This document shows positions 44,524 through 55,035 of a stretch of 64,000 bases of DNA, one piece after another. Every line of letters starts with the position of its first letter. Positions within the stretch are counted from its first letter, which is position 1. The position numbers were made by a program, and so were the translations under genes. Source of the DNA: Malania oleifera (lineage: Eukaryota; Streptophyta; Magnoliopsida; Santalales; Ximeniaceae); contig NC_080420.1 of the NCBI RefSeq assembly GCF_029873635.1, positions 121,962,719 to 122,026,718 of the forward strand, read 5' to 3'. The notes beneath the pieces were generated by a model, which saw only the letters and a list, made by a program, of their open reading frames with translations, did no database searches and was not told where the DNA came from.

Positions 44524-46145
44524 TTATTTAGCATGCATAATAGATCCAAAGTATCGAAATCTACAAGTGCTATTTATTTCTTCATCATCAAGTTTAACTT
44601 TGTCTACAATATTCTTCTTATTATTACTAAAATAACATTTCATATATTCTGTCTTATTTCTATTTATCCTAAAGCCTCTAGATTCCAAAGCTTCTCTCCA
44701 TAATTTTAACTCAACCTCTACTCTGTCCCTAGTTTCGTCAATTAATACAATATCATCTGCAAACAACATACACCATGGAACCTCTTGTTGAATACTCGCA
44801 GTCAATTGGTCCATCACTAAAGAAAAAAAATAAGAACTCAAAGTCGATCATTGATGTACACCTATGGTGATTGGAAATTCTTTAGTTTCTCTATCTATAG
44901 TCCTTACACTAGTCATTACTCCATCGTACATATCCTTAATGACATCGATATACCTACTACATACACCCTTTTTTTTTTTTTCTAAAACCCACCATAGAAC
45001 TTCCTTGGGTATCCTATCAAATACTTTCTCAAGGTCAATGAATATCATATGCAAGTCTCTGTTCTTTTCCCTAAACTTTTCCATTAATCTTCTTAAAAGA
45101 TAAATAGCTTCTGTGGTAGATCTCTCAGACATAAAACCAAATTGATTTTCTGAGACCTTCGTTTCTAACCTTAATCTTTGTTCAACTATCCCTTCCCATA
45201 GTTTCATCGTATGACTCATAAGTTTGTTTAATTCCATGATAGTTATTACAATTTTGAATATCTCCTTTATTTTTGTATATAGGTATTAAAGTGTTTTTCC
45301 TCCATTTATCTGACATTTTCTTAGTTTTTACAATTGTATTAAATAAATTAATTAACCACATAATTCCGTTATCACCTAAGCATTTCCAAACATCAATTGT
45401 GATGTTATCTGGTCCTATAGCTTTCCCATTTTTTTTATATCTTTTTAAGTGCAAACTTAACTTCGTTAACTCTAATTTTGCGAATAAATCTCATATTTTT
45501 AGTCTTTTCCTCATTTGACTAACTTCACCATATTTCTTTAATGTCTTCGTCCTTAACCAAGACAATATCATCCTCACTTTTTATATTTTACATTTCCTAA
45601 GACTTTACTCTTCCTTTCTCTAGTATTAACAAGTTTAAATATATCTCTTTCCCCTTCTTTTGTACCTAATCTATCATACAAACTATTAAATGATCTATAT
45701 TTAGCTTCACTAACAGTCTTTTTTGCATCTTTTCTTGCATCCTTATATTTTTCAAAGTTATCTATATTCCTATATTTTTGCCACGTTTTATATCAAATTC
45801 TTTTTGTCTTTATGATTTTTTGTACATCTTTATCCCACCACCAACTCTCTTTACTATTCGAGAATCTTCCCCTTGATTCACCTAAAATCTCTTTTGCTAT
45901 ATTTTTAATAGAGCTAGCTAATCTATTCCAATGAGTATTTGTATTTATCTCATCCTCTATGGTCCAATCCCCATCTTTGATCATTTTATCTTTAAATTTC
46001 ATTATATTATCTCCTTTTAGGTTCCATCATCTAGTTCTCTTATACGCTAGTTTAATTTACCTTTTTTTTTTTTTTTTCATTTTTTAATACATATATCTAA
46101 CACTAAGACTCTATGTTGTGTGGTTAGGCTTTCACTTAGAATAAC
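44524..46145 (-). pseudogene. LINE reverse transcriptase (RTE-like), broken
   Basis: Several frames from high to low coordinate: DWTIEDEINTNTHWNRLASSI (46002-45793), GKAIGPDNITIDVWKCLGD and a KNTLIPIYKNKGDIQNC block (45454-45182), MKLWEGIVEQRLR, ENQFGFMSERSTTEAIYLL, MIFIDLEKVFDRIP (45237-44848), then CMLFADDIVLIDETRDRV, the catalytic FADD box, and RGFRINRNKTEYMKC (44841-44524). These are standard non-LTR reverse transcriptase motifs in order. Multiple frameshifts and stops make it inactive. Confidence 0.88.
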
Positions 46146-48021
46146 TTTACTGTAACGCCCCGAACCCACTATGTGGGGCTCGGAGTGTTATGAGACCAAC
46201 ACACGTCTCTAATACCATTCATGTAGCGAAAATAACAAAATAACCTCAACAAAATATACCAAAGTTTTATATTTACACATACAAATCCATAATAATTACA
46301 ACATAAATTCTTCATATTACAAAACCTGAAATAAATATATAACATAAAAACTAAAACATAGTTGTTCTGGTACTACTCACAAACTACCCCGCCCTAGAGC
46401 TATCTAAGTTCGATCACTTAACCTGAAATGTTTAAATCATTGACGAGGGGAGACACCTCTCAGTAAGGAAGAAATAATTTATAATAGTGTGTGACTGAAG
46501 TGTTTAATATATAATTAAAATATCCACGCAAACATTATCACAATCCACTAGTAGCCAAAATATCACACCCATAATCACACCATGGTCAACATCTTTGTTA
46601 TCCAATCACAGGCCCACATACGCAAATATTTTACTGATAATTCCCAAGAATAGGGAAGTTTACCCACCCATACAAGTAGATTCCCTCTGCTCTAGTGGTA
46701 ACACCAAGGCACTCACCTTTCTCAGTAAGCCATCGGATTATGTATCCAGGTAAAGTCACCGAGAATAGGGAAGGTCACCGGCCATACAAGTGGCTTCCCT
46801 CTACTCTAGTATCCATAAATAATTACCAGAGAACTCACCTTTCTAAGCAAACTCTCAGATGGAGTAATCTACTTTACCATAAATACTTAATTAATTGAAG
46901 TCATAAGCAGCCAACAATATTCATTTATAGAACTCCACACATATAATGCATTTCCAAATCAATCCACCCATGATAATTATATAGTATTCAATCATATCCA
47001 CACAAGGTCTACATCCACACAATATGTATTCGTCCACACATGACTCTAACACACACATCATACGCATCCACACAGGACTATCAATTACAACACATATTAC
47101 ACGGTCCACACAAGACAAACCAATCACACAACATATATGTCCACACAAGACTGGTCCACACAAGACTAATCAAACCACACAGGTTACAAACAAACATCCC
47201 GTTCATGGTAAATAGGTAAACAACCTCTTCATACTACTGCCAATGTTTACCTCCCGGTATAAATGTCTATATAACGACCTCCTCATACCACTGCAAATGC
47301 TATATCGCAATTTACATGAACCACAACACAAATCCACAGCAAACCAATTATTCAACACATCCACAGTTCTACCACAGTATACACAACATTAGTTTCCGTA
47401 ATCAACCAGTAAATTCAACCAGGCAGAAATTACAGCCAAACAATATTAGCAGTCTCAATGGTTCATCAAATCCACAATGCTTACAATCATTTAATTAAGA
47501 AGAATGGTTTATTTTTTTCAATATAATATAAATATTTTAAAACAATATTTTTAATACCAGCATGGCCCAGAAAAATTATACTTGAATATATAGGAATTAT
47601 ACTCAAAATTAATCATTTTAAAATTATCAAAAATCTATTATAAAATATTTCTCCTTACCTGTTCTTCGGGATTTGGCCTAAAATCAACAAAACGAGACCC
47701 TATAATCCAAAAATTCCAAATTCTTCAAATCTTAGTAAAACATCCTTATAATACTTTTTAGGCTCCAAATACCTCAAAATAATAATAATACCTTAAATTA
47801 TTTCACTTAACCTATTTTTGGGATGTTTCCCAAACTTTTCAAATCGAAGATCCGCTCCGCCTATATTGTAGAGAATCTTCCCAGGAGCCTCGTGGTAACT
47901 TGCGATTGTCGAACTGAGCTAAATTCGGCCCGGAATCGAAGAGAGAAGGTAGTAGGGCCTAAATTCTAGAGAGAGAGAGAGGATGCATGCAGAAAATTTC
48001 ATGCCAAAATGAAAGAACTTG

Positions 48022-48093
48022 CTATTTATAGGCAGGGGTTCGTCGACGAGTCTTAGTACATAGTTCGGTGACGAAATAGCAACTCGTCAACGA
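48022..48093 (-). promoter_or_regulatory. TATA box and proximal palindromes of solo LTR D
   Basis: Minus-strand TATAAATAG (48022-48030), then sites at 48040, 48065 and 48084. A fourth block site falls exactly at the LTR E insertion (target CTCGT), and sites continue at 50534, 50555, 50580 and 50601. With E removed, the spacings are 25, 19, 45, 21, 25 and 21 bp. Confidence 0.6.
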
Positions 48094-48132
48094 ATTTCAG
48101 TCATGTGAAAACCCCTCTCGGTAATTTCTTGT

Positions 48133-48289
48133 TGTAATAACTCGGGGGAAAAAATAAATAATAATAATAATAATTAAAAAATAAATAAAATTAAAAATTA
48201 AAAAAAGTAATTAAAATTAATTAAATTATTATTAATTAAATGATATAATATAATATTATAATATAATATAACATATTATAATATAAGAT

Positions 48290-48325
<36 letters not shown>

Positions 48326-50532
48326 TAACTTCCTGAAGCTTTCTGCTTCAAGAAGATTGAACTAACTCAACCCCCCCAGGCCTCTGTCCACTCCTCCGTC
48401 TCCGTCTCTTTCTCATCTCAATTTTTTTACAGATTTGAGGCTAATCGGGAAATAAAAGGTGTCGTTAGATTCCTAACTCCGCCAACGACATTTCTACTGG
48501 AGTGGATTTGTCGTGGAAGCGGCGTAGGCACCATTTTTGGGGTAAAGCCATTTTTTTCTAATTTCTCAATTTCTCGTTAAGTCTGCCGTTAAATCGATGA
48601 TCATGCACCACCACGGGGTTCTAGTCGTGATCGTTGTCATTTAGTTGGAGTAAATTTCCAATTTGCGTTTTCTAGGCCCCATTCCAAAGCGAGAGTGAGA
48701 TTTGAAAAATTAAGTAAATTTGTTATATTTGAGGGTATTATTTATTGGGAATTTATGGGCTTAGGGAATATTAAAATAATATTTTATTTAGGGTTAATTT
48801 AATGGAATTAAGATTTTTGATTTAGGACTCGAGTGAGCGCCACAGGTATTTTTTGGGGTCCCTATTGGCGTAGTTCAAGAAACCAGATAAGATAAAAAAA
48901 AAATATATTAAATCAGAATTTTTATGACTTTAATGGGAAATGAATGGTGTTATATATACGTGTATATGTTTCGGTATAAGTTCAAAAAGTCAACCATTTA
49001 AATTGTGTTTTTTCGAGTTTAAGACTATTTATTAGATATGTATATGCAAAAATGAACTAATGAAAGTGAGAAATATTTTTAGGATAATTACGTAAGAAAT
49101 GGAAATTATATTTTCAATATTTAAATGCTAAATGTGGTTGACTTATTTTACAAGGGATATGTATGAATTTTATTACTAAATTGTGTGGCATGAGTAAATG
49201 TAAGTTCAGTGCGAATATATGTTAAATGTATGAGATGTAGACTAAGTAAGTAAAACATTAAGAATGAAATATGATATGAAATATGTTGTATGTGAGTGTT
49301 AATGCAACCATGCAAAACAGTTGAAAGATACTAGGTAAAATAGCTGAAAGATGTTGGATAAAACAGTTTAAAGATGCTGGATAAAACAGCTGAAAAATAC
49401 TGGGTAAAATAGCTGAAAGATACTAAATAAAAAAGCTGAAAGATGCTGATAAACCAGTTGAAAGATGTTAGGTAAAACAACTGAAAGATGCTGGATATAT
49501 AATGAAATGAAATGAAAATGGAAATGAATGAAACAAAAATGAAGTGTGAAATGTGAACAATGTAAAATGGGAAAGAGTCACTTAAAGTGACATGAAATGA
49601 AATGTTAAAGTTATGAACATGAACATATGTGATAGTTGAATAAAGACAGAAAAAACAATGTACTATGATACTAGAAGTATCTATGCTCGTAGAACATGAT
49701 ACAATTGGGCGGGGCGTACTCTTTGCCTGAGGGTTTGTTGAGAAAGGTAAGTGCGCTAGTAACTTCAGATGTGGTAGTAGCTGCATAACGTACTAGGGCA
49801 AAGGGAACCTACATGTATGGGTGGGTAGATTTTGCTATTCTTGGGAGCCTTTGCAGATAAACCTTTGTTTGAACTGTGTGAGTATGAGATCAATCTAATA
49901 CTTGAGGGCTTACTGAGTAAGGGTTGCCTAAGTATTAGAGCAGAGGGGTGCTACTTGTATGGGCGGATAATCACCCCTATCCTTGGGTAATCTCATAGGT
50001 TAAATCTTTTGTATATGTTTGGTTAGGATCAGAGAATAATTTCAAAAATTATGTTAACGATTTTCAAATGTTAAATATTATGTTGTTATATAGACTCATG
50101 TTTACTACACACTGTTTTAATATATTGTTTCTTCTCTTACTGAGATATGTCTCACCCGAATAAAAATATATCTTTTTTAGGAGCTCATCGAGATCGAGTT
50201 TAGAGAGCTTGAGATTTTATAGCTTTTTTAGGAAAGAAAAAGAGAAAAGAGTATATTTTTATGTTTTATGTTTTATGTATTGAAGTCTTCAAATAGATGA
50301 ATAGTTGTGAATACTGGTATTTGTGAATAATGTTTTGGAGACATGTATATCTGTGAGTATAGGGAGTGATTAGTTAATTTGGATTATGGATAGGAATTGT
50401 AAACTCTGGTATTATATAATTGGAGATTATATTTATGTTTTCTGCTGTGTACATGATATTAGTATGTAGATTATTAGATAAATGAATGGATCAGTAGCAC
50501 TCCGGACCCACGTAGAGGGTCGGGGCGTTACA
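48133..50532 (+). mobile_element. Solo LTR E, inserted in LTR D
   Basis: 2400 bp, TGTAATAACTCGGGG to GGTCGGGGCGTTACA, with target duplication CTTGT/CTCGT (48128-48132 and 50533-50537, one mismatch). Starts with A-rich and TA-rich sequence like the element B LTR and ends like the D LTR read on its own strand, so D and E are related but in opposite orientation. Contains a 24-bp minisatellite (49315-49497). An acceptor-like CTTTTTTAG lies at about 50180 after TTACTGAGATATGTCTCACCC. No internal element sequence. Confidence 0.92.
49315..49497 (+). repeat. 24-bp minisatellite in LTR E
   Basis: About eight imperfect units of AGCTGAAAGATGCTGGATAAA type. The minus-strand 151-codon open frame across 49331-49786 arises from this repeat and AT-rich flank and is not a gene. 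Confidence 0.82.
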
Positions 50533-50533
50533 C

Positions 50534-50610
50534 TCGTCGACGAGACATGTGCCCTCGTTGACGAGCCAATACAGAATGCTCGTTGACGAGACCAGTTGAT
50601 TCGTCGACGA
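50534..50610 (-). promoter_or_regulatory. Distal palindromes of solo LTR D
   Basis: TCGTCGACGA-type sites at 50534, 50555, 50580 and 50601; the first and last are perfect. They continue the 48040-48093 array across the inserted LTR E and lie on the upstream side for minus-strand transcription of LTR D. Confidence 0.6.
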
Positions 50611-50705
50611 TTGCTCGTTATCACCTTTACAAATTTATTCTTCTTTCCCTTCTATCCTTCTTATTATTTTAAATAGTTTAAAATTTTTCGGGTTGTTACA
50701 TTTAC

Positions 50706-51424
50706 AATCCTTGCATGATAAATGATCTACCCTCCTAGTTAAAAAAAAAAATCTATTTGAATTCTATTTTGTCCACTTTTAAAGGTTATTAAGTATTCTT
50801 CTTTCTTCTTAAAACAAGTATTCATTATACTAAAATCATATGACATAACGAAGTCTACGATCATTCCTCAGACTCATTTTTGTCTCCATATCCATATCCT
50901 CTATGTATCCTCTCTTAATTTTTATTATCTTTTCCAATGTGTTCATTCAGATCTCCTCCTATAAATATGTTCTCAGTCCCAATATGTCTTGTATAATACT
51001 ATCCATATCTTCCCAAAATTATCTCTTAATATTTTATGCTAAATTGACTTGAGGAGTATAAGCACTAATGATATTTATTATCTCTTATTCTAATATCATC
51101 TTGATTTTTATAATTTTATTCCCTACTTTAACTACATCCACAATACTATCTAATATCATCTTGATTTTTATAATTCTATCCCCTACTCTAACTACATCCA
51201 CAATACTATCTTTTAAGTTTTTGTCTATAATAATGCATACTCCATTCTTATGTTTTTCTTTTCTAGTGTACCAAAGTTTAAATCCTGATTTATCAATTTC
51301 TCTTACTTTCTCCCCCACCTACTTAGTTTCTTGAAGACAAATTATATTAATTCTTCTTCATTATTGTATCCACAATTTTCATGCTTTTACCCATAAGTGT
51401 CCCTATATTCTAAGTTGCTAAAAT
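50706..51424 (-). pseudogene. LINE endonuclease region, degraded
   Basis: 51318-51085 reads KSGFKLWYTRKEKHKNGVCI, then IDKNLKDSIVDVVRVGDRII, typical of the APE-type endonuclease of plant RTE LINEs. A 60-bp in-frame tandem duplication (51091-51150 and 51151-51210) repeats the DSIVDVV(R/K)VG(D/N)(R/K)IIKIKMIL block. The lower part (50706-51060) has further recognisable but broken sequence. The 5' end of the LINE is at about 51426. Confidence 0.78.
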
Positions 51425-51426
51425 GA

Positions 51427-51826
51427 AGCTCAAATGTAGAAATGGTTATTGAATGACTAAATCAAAATCAAATCCATAATAAAAAATATTCAAAATTTCA
51501 AATCAAAATTGAACTAGAAAAATGGTTAAACAAATTTTCATTTCGATTTGATTCGATTTTGCGATTTGATTTGATTTTTTGATTTCTCATACCTAGACCT
51601 AATGCTTTCAAATGCAACATAAGGGTAAAATACACCGATCTCTTCTAAAATTTGCAAAAGAGACACATAAATCTAATTTAATAGTTATAAAAAATTTCCA
51701 AAACTAAGATGGAAGACAACAATTTCCCACCACCTCGGCAACTGGGAATGCCAGTCCTCCTTGGTGCTGCAAGTAGGGGTGGGCATGGTTCGATTAATTG
51801 GGCCATTACCCTTGAACCATTAACCA

Positions 51827-51829
<3 letters not shown>
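51427..51829. repeat. Segmental copy 1, right part
   Basis: Matches 53788-54165 closely: CAAATGTAGAAATGGTTATTG, GCTTTCAAATGCAAC, CCACCACCTCGGCAACTGGG and GGTGCTGCAAGTAGGGGTGG. It includes the left end (TAGGGGTGGGCATGGTTCGA) of another hAT-like sequence, and ends in a CT run at 51830-51870. No gene. Confidence 0.75.
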
Positions 51830-51870
<41 letters not shown>

Positions 51871-51873
<3 letters not shown>

Positions 51874-52195
51874 GTGCACACACACATATTGGAGAAATAA
51901 ATATTTAAAAAATTTCAAAGTCAAGAAAATACATTTAAATTAGCTTTGGAACGAATATAATTATTTTTTTAACCCGTTTATTTATAATGATTTTTTTATG
52001 ACCCAAAACTTCAACCTTTACACATTCTTAGTGAACTTACTAAACAAATCACAAATGAGAAACCCAACTTGAAATCTTTGTGTCACAAAAATCCAACTTC
52101 AGCACCCTAATCACTTGACCAAATCTAACTGAGCTTATTTATAATTTAAATCAATCTTAAGTTATTCATATGTATACTTGTAAAACATGAAATTG
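51871..52195. other. AT-rich spacer, nothing recognised
   Basis: After the CT run and a CA run (ATGTGCACACACACATATT) the sequence is AT-rich with no coding potential, element ends or RNA motifs that could be supported. Confidence 0.55.
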
Positions 52196-52728
52196 TGATA
52201 ATAATATGTTGTAAATGCATATTAATAATAAGATTATTGTTAATTAATAAATAATATTACATTATTTAAGTTAGCAAAAAATATTTAAATTTTAATTGTA
52301 AAATTATTATAACTAAAATTTAAATTTTAAATTATAAAAATATTAATATTTTTTAAAATATATATTAGTTATTATAATTCAATTCTGGATTGAACAATAA
52401 CTATTTATTAACTTAAATTAACATTAAATAAATCAAAATTTTAAATTTACTTAATAATATCATTTTATCATAATTTGATATGATAGTAATATGTTATAAA
52501 TATACATTAATAACAAGATGATTATTAATTAAAAATAATAATTTTATATTATAAAATATTTAAATTTTAATTATTAATAATTAAAATAATTATTAATGAA
52601 ATTGTTAATTGAAAAATATTAATATTTATAATTTAAAATATATTTAAAAATAATCATATAATACCCTCACATAAAAATAAGTATTCGAATACCACTTATT
52701 TTAAACATAACAAAACACCACTTATAAC

Positions 52729-53115
52729 CCTACTAGCATGGTGCGGTAGAAAGACATCAGCAAGTAAGAAGGAGCATCGGGGATTCAATTCCAAGTAGAT
52801 ACACTCACGGAACCAGCGATACATGTAGATGGTGAGATTTTACTCTGTGAGCCAGCAGGAACCGTGGATGGTGAGAGTTCTCTGTGAGCCAACGGGGACC
52901 GTGGATGGTAATGGAGATTTGTCCTGGGGGTCGGGTTGGTAGAATGTCCAACTGATGCACAGAAGCCGTGTCCGCATTCAGACTTTACCATGATCAGCGA
53001 TACCTGGGGGCCGAGGACGCTGATTCGTAGGTTTGGTGTCGCACAAGGGGGTCTGAAGGGTTCGTTGGTGGTTAGAGTTCCTATGTAATAAAAAAAAAAA
53101 AAAAACAAAAACAAA
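52729..53115 (+). mobile_element. SINE-like retroposon
   Basis: 387 bp, flanked by a 19-bp target duplication with one mismatch (52710-52728 and 53116-53134, ACAAAACAYCACTTATAAC). The empty site is at about 43258-43275. The 5' part has a possible box A (TAGCATGGTGCGGTAG, 52734-52749) and box B (GGATTCAATTCC, 52781-52792) about 35 bp apart, as in a tRNA-derived RNA polymerase III promoter. The 3' end is A-rich (53090-53115). No coding capacity; the minus-strand frame at 52785-53114 is incidental. Possibly a family not previously named. Confidence 0.75.
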
Positions 53116-53209
53116 ACAAAACATCACTTATAACTTTCAACACTTTTCTAGTTCAACATTTATTATCAACACTTATCGTGCATAAATCGTTCCAAATGAT
53201 CCTTTAATG

Positions 53210-53730
53210 TATGGGTGAGGGCAATTCGAGTTTAACCGAATTAACTAATCGAGTTTGGTAGATTCGGTTTGGTTAACATGTAGTTTGGTTTGGTTTGAGA
53301 TTTGGATAATTTTGGGTATTCGGTTTTCGGTTCAAGTATGAGTAATCTTTAATTCGATTAACCGAATTACCCGAATTACAAATTAATTAATAATTAAATA
53401 TAAATAAGTACTATTAATGTATGATATATGTTAAATTTTAATTGTTTAATATTAAAATATCCCTTTTATCAATTAACCCTTTTATTAATTAAGCTGAAAT
53501 TGGTAAACTAGAAACAAAATTTGCAATCATATTTTATTTTTATAATTAATTTAAAATTTATTCAGTCAAATTCAGTTAACTGAATTATCCGAAAAGTTGG
53601 TTTGGTCAGGTACGGTTCAATTACAATAACTAATTCATTTGATTCGATTAGGGATTAGTGTTAATCGAAAAATTCAGTTAATTTAGTCAATTAAGTAAAT
53701 TCGGCCGAACTGACCATTTGCACACCCCTA
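53210..53730. mobile_element. hAT-like MITE, segmental copy 2
   Basis: 521 bp, TATGGGTGAGGGCAATTCG ... GACCATTTGCACACCCCTA, with perfect 8-bp target duplication CTTTAATG (53202-53209 and 53731-53738). Paralogue of 43355-43840. Subterminal TTAACCGAATTA motifs are shared with the 971-bp element in the A LTR. Confidence 0.83.
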
Positions 53731-54111
53731 CTTTAATGTCACTGTAAAACTATTTCAACAATTGAATTTTGTAGCAAAGGAGCTCAAATGTAAAAATGGT
53801 TATTGAATGATTAAATAAAAATCAAATCGATAATAAAATATATTCAAAATTTCAAAACAAAATTGAACTAGAAAAATGGTTAACCAATTTTTCATTTTGA
53901 TTTGATTTGATTTTTCAATTTTTCATACACAGACCTAATGCTTTCAAGTGCAACGTAAGCGTAAAATACACTAATGTTTTCTAAAATTTGCAAAAGAGAC
54001 ACATAAATCTAATTTAGTAGTTATAAAAAATTTCCAAAACTATGTTGCAAGGTGACAATTTCCCACCACCTCGGCTAGTAGGAATGCCAATCCTCCTTGG
54101 TGCTGCAAGTA

Positions 54112-54620
54112 GGGGTAGGCATGGTTCAATTAACCGAGCCATTACCCTTGAACCATTAACTGAACCGAATTTTCGATTCACTAGAAAATGCAAATCAAAC
54201 CAAACAATTTAAAATGATTAACCGAAATTTGGTAAACTAGTTTTTTGACAATATTCATTGGTTAATTAAATCGAACTGTTATGCATAATTTAAAATTTTA
54301 AAGTCACTATAAATAAAATTTTTCTTTCATAATAATCGATATATAAATTTAAAATATTCAAAATAAAAATATGGACATGAATATTATATCAATACATTTT
54401 TTAAAATTTAAATTACTAAATTTTAAATAATTTATATTTTTAAAATATATTTAGAGTATATTGGATCGGTTTGATTAATTGTAGTTACTGAATGGACCGT
54501 ATCAAAATCCAATCGATAACCAAACAATAAAAAAAAAATTGAATTGAAACTGAACCAAAAATGGCTAACCGGATTTTCGGTTTAATTTTGTTGGATTTTA
54601 CGGTTTGGTTTTCCATTTTC
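54112..54620. repeat. Possible hAT-like fragment with one recognisable end
   Basis: Begins TAGGGGTAGGCATGGTTC after GTGCTGCAAG, as does the paralogue at 51774. It then has AACTGAACCGAATTTTCG-like subterminal sequence and AT-rich interior. No matching right terminal repeat or target duplication could be found before the GC-rich island, so it may be truncated. Confidence 0.45.
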
Positions 54621-54639
54621 CTTGGCCACCTAAGTAAAG

Positions 54640-55035
54640 AACCAGTGAAGGGGATCCACTGGACGCAAGACACGTGCCAAACCGTGGAGTGGGAGTCCGA
54701 TGATGGGGCCCGGGAGAGGACTGGAGAGGAACAGGGATCAATCAATCGAGGGGGGACAGGTCAGCGAGGGTGAGGACGTCATCGACGTCAGGGGCAAAGG
54801 TCGCGTCGTCCGACGAGACATCAGAGTTGATAGACAAGCCTCTCTGGCGGATGACGTGGCGGACAGATCGGACGGTCGACAGCGACTCTCACTCTTGGGA
54901 ACACGCACCAGACCAGACAGACAGTATCGCGCGCGATGCGCGGGAGCTTTCTCTGTGCTCCCACGTCAACCACTCCCCCAAATCATCGTACCGCGTGGGA
55001 CCCGCGCCGCAGGGAATCATCTCCCACATCCATTG
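54640..55035. promoter_or_regulatory. GC-rich island with clustered ACGT motifs
   Basis: A sharp rise in GC and CpG in an AT-rich setting. It has CACGTG (54671-54676, G-box), GACGTC (54775-54780), GACGTCA (54784-54790), TGACGTGG (54852-54859) and CCACGTC (54961-54967), all bZIP/bHLH-type cores, plus GATCGGACGGTCGAC and CGCGCGATGCGCG. Open frames here (54700-55089 and 54770-55093) show no known domain. It could be a promoter or CpG-island remnant of a lost or unannotated gene, or an imported fragment. No transcript evidence is available from sequence alone. Confidence 0.4.

Larger units (their letters stand above)
46151..50700 (-). mobile_element. Solo LTR D, inserted in the LINE and itself split by solo LTR E
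   Basis: Plus strand TGTAACGCCCCGAACCC to CGGGTTGTTACA, flanked by perfect TTTAC duplications (46146-46150 and 50701-50705). About 2145 bp without LTR E. The minus-strand TATAAATAG is at 48022-48030, just below the palindrome array (48040-48093, continuing at 50534-50610 across E). This gives minus orientation. Contains short CCACACAAGAC repeats (about 46995-47180) and a duplicated GAATAGGGAAG ... CCCTCTRCTCTAG block (46650-46690 and 46765-46810). No coding sequence. Confidence 0.92.
43895..51426 (-). mobile_element. RTE-type LINE, near full length but degraded, split by solo LTR D
   Basis: Minus-strand non-LTR element of about 2.98 kb once the LTR insertion is removed. The 3' end (43895 onward) reads on the minus strand TAGCCGACCCCACCTAGTGGG, CAAGGCTTGGTTTTG, then (GTT)n, the usual tail of plant RTE elements. 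The empty site is seen in the paralogous copy at about 53790 (GGAGCTCAAATG). The flanks here are GGAGCT before 43895 and AGCTCAAATG from 51427, giving a short AGCT duplication. Endonuclease remnants are at 50706-51424 and reverse transcriptase at 44524-46145. Confidence 0.85.
52196..54170. repeat. Segmental copy 2 (duplicate of 42717-43894 plus 51427-51829)
   Basis: Same order as copy 1: two AT-rich units (52196-52700), the CATAACAAAACAC target region, AACACTTTTCTAGTTCAACA, a hAT-like MITE (53210-53730), GAATTTTGTAGCAAAGGAGC, then the right part ending near GAACCATTAAC (54157-54170). Copy 2 lacks the LINE and carries a SINE instead. Copies differ by scattered substitutions, so the duplication is old. 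Confidence 0.75.

Noticed and set aside
44864..45518. Plus-strand open frames over the LINE
   Set aside because: Antisense to the recognised reverse transcriptase motifs.
49331..49786. 151-codon minus-strand frame
   Set aside because: Produced by the 24-bp minisatellite of LTR E and its AT-rich flank; composition is low complexity.
52785..53114. Minus-strand 109-codon frame
   Set aside because: Begins in the poly-A tail of the SINE read backwards; spurious.
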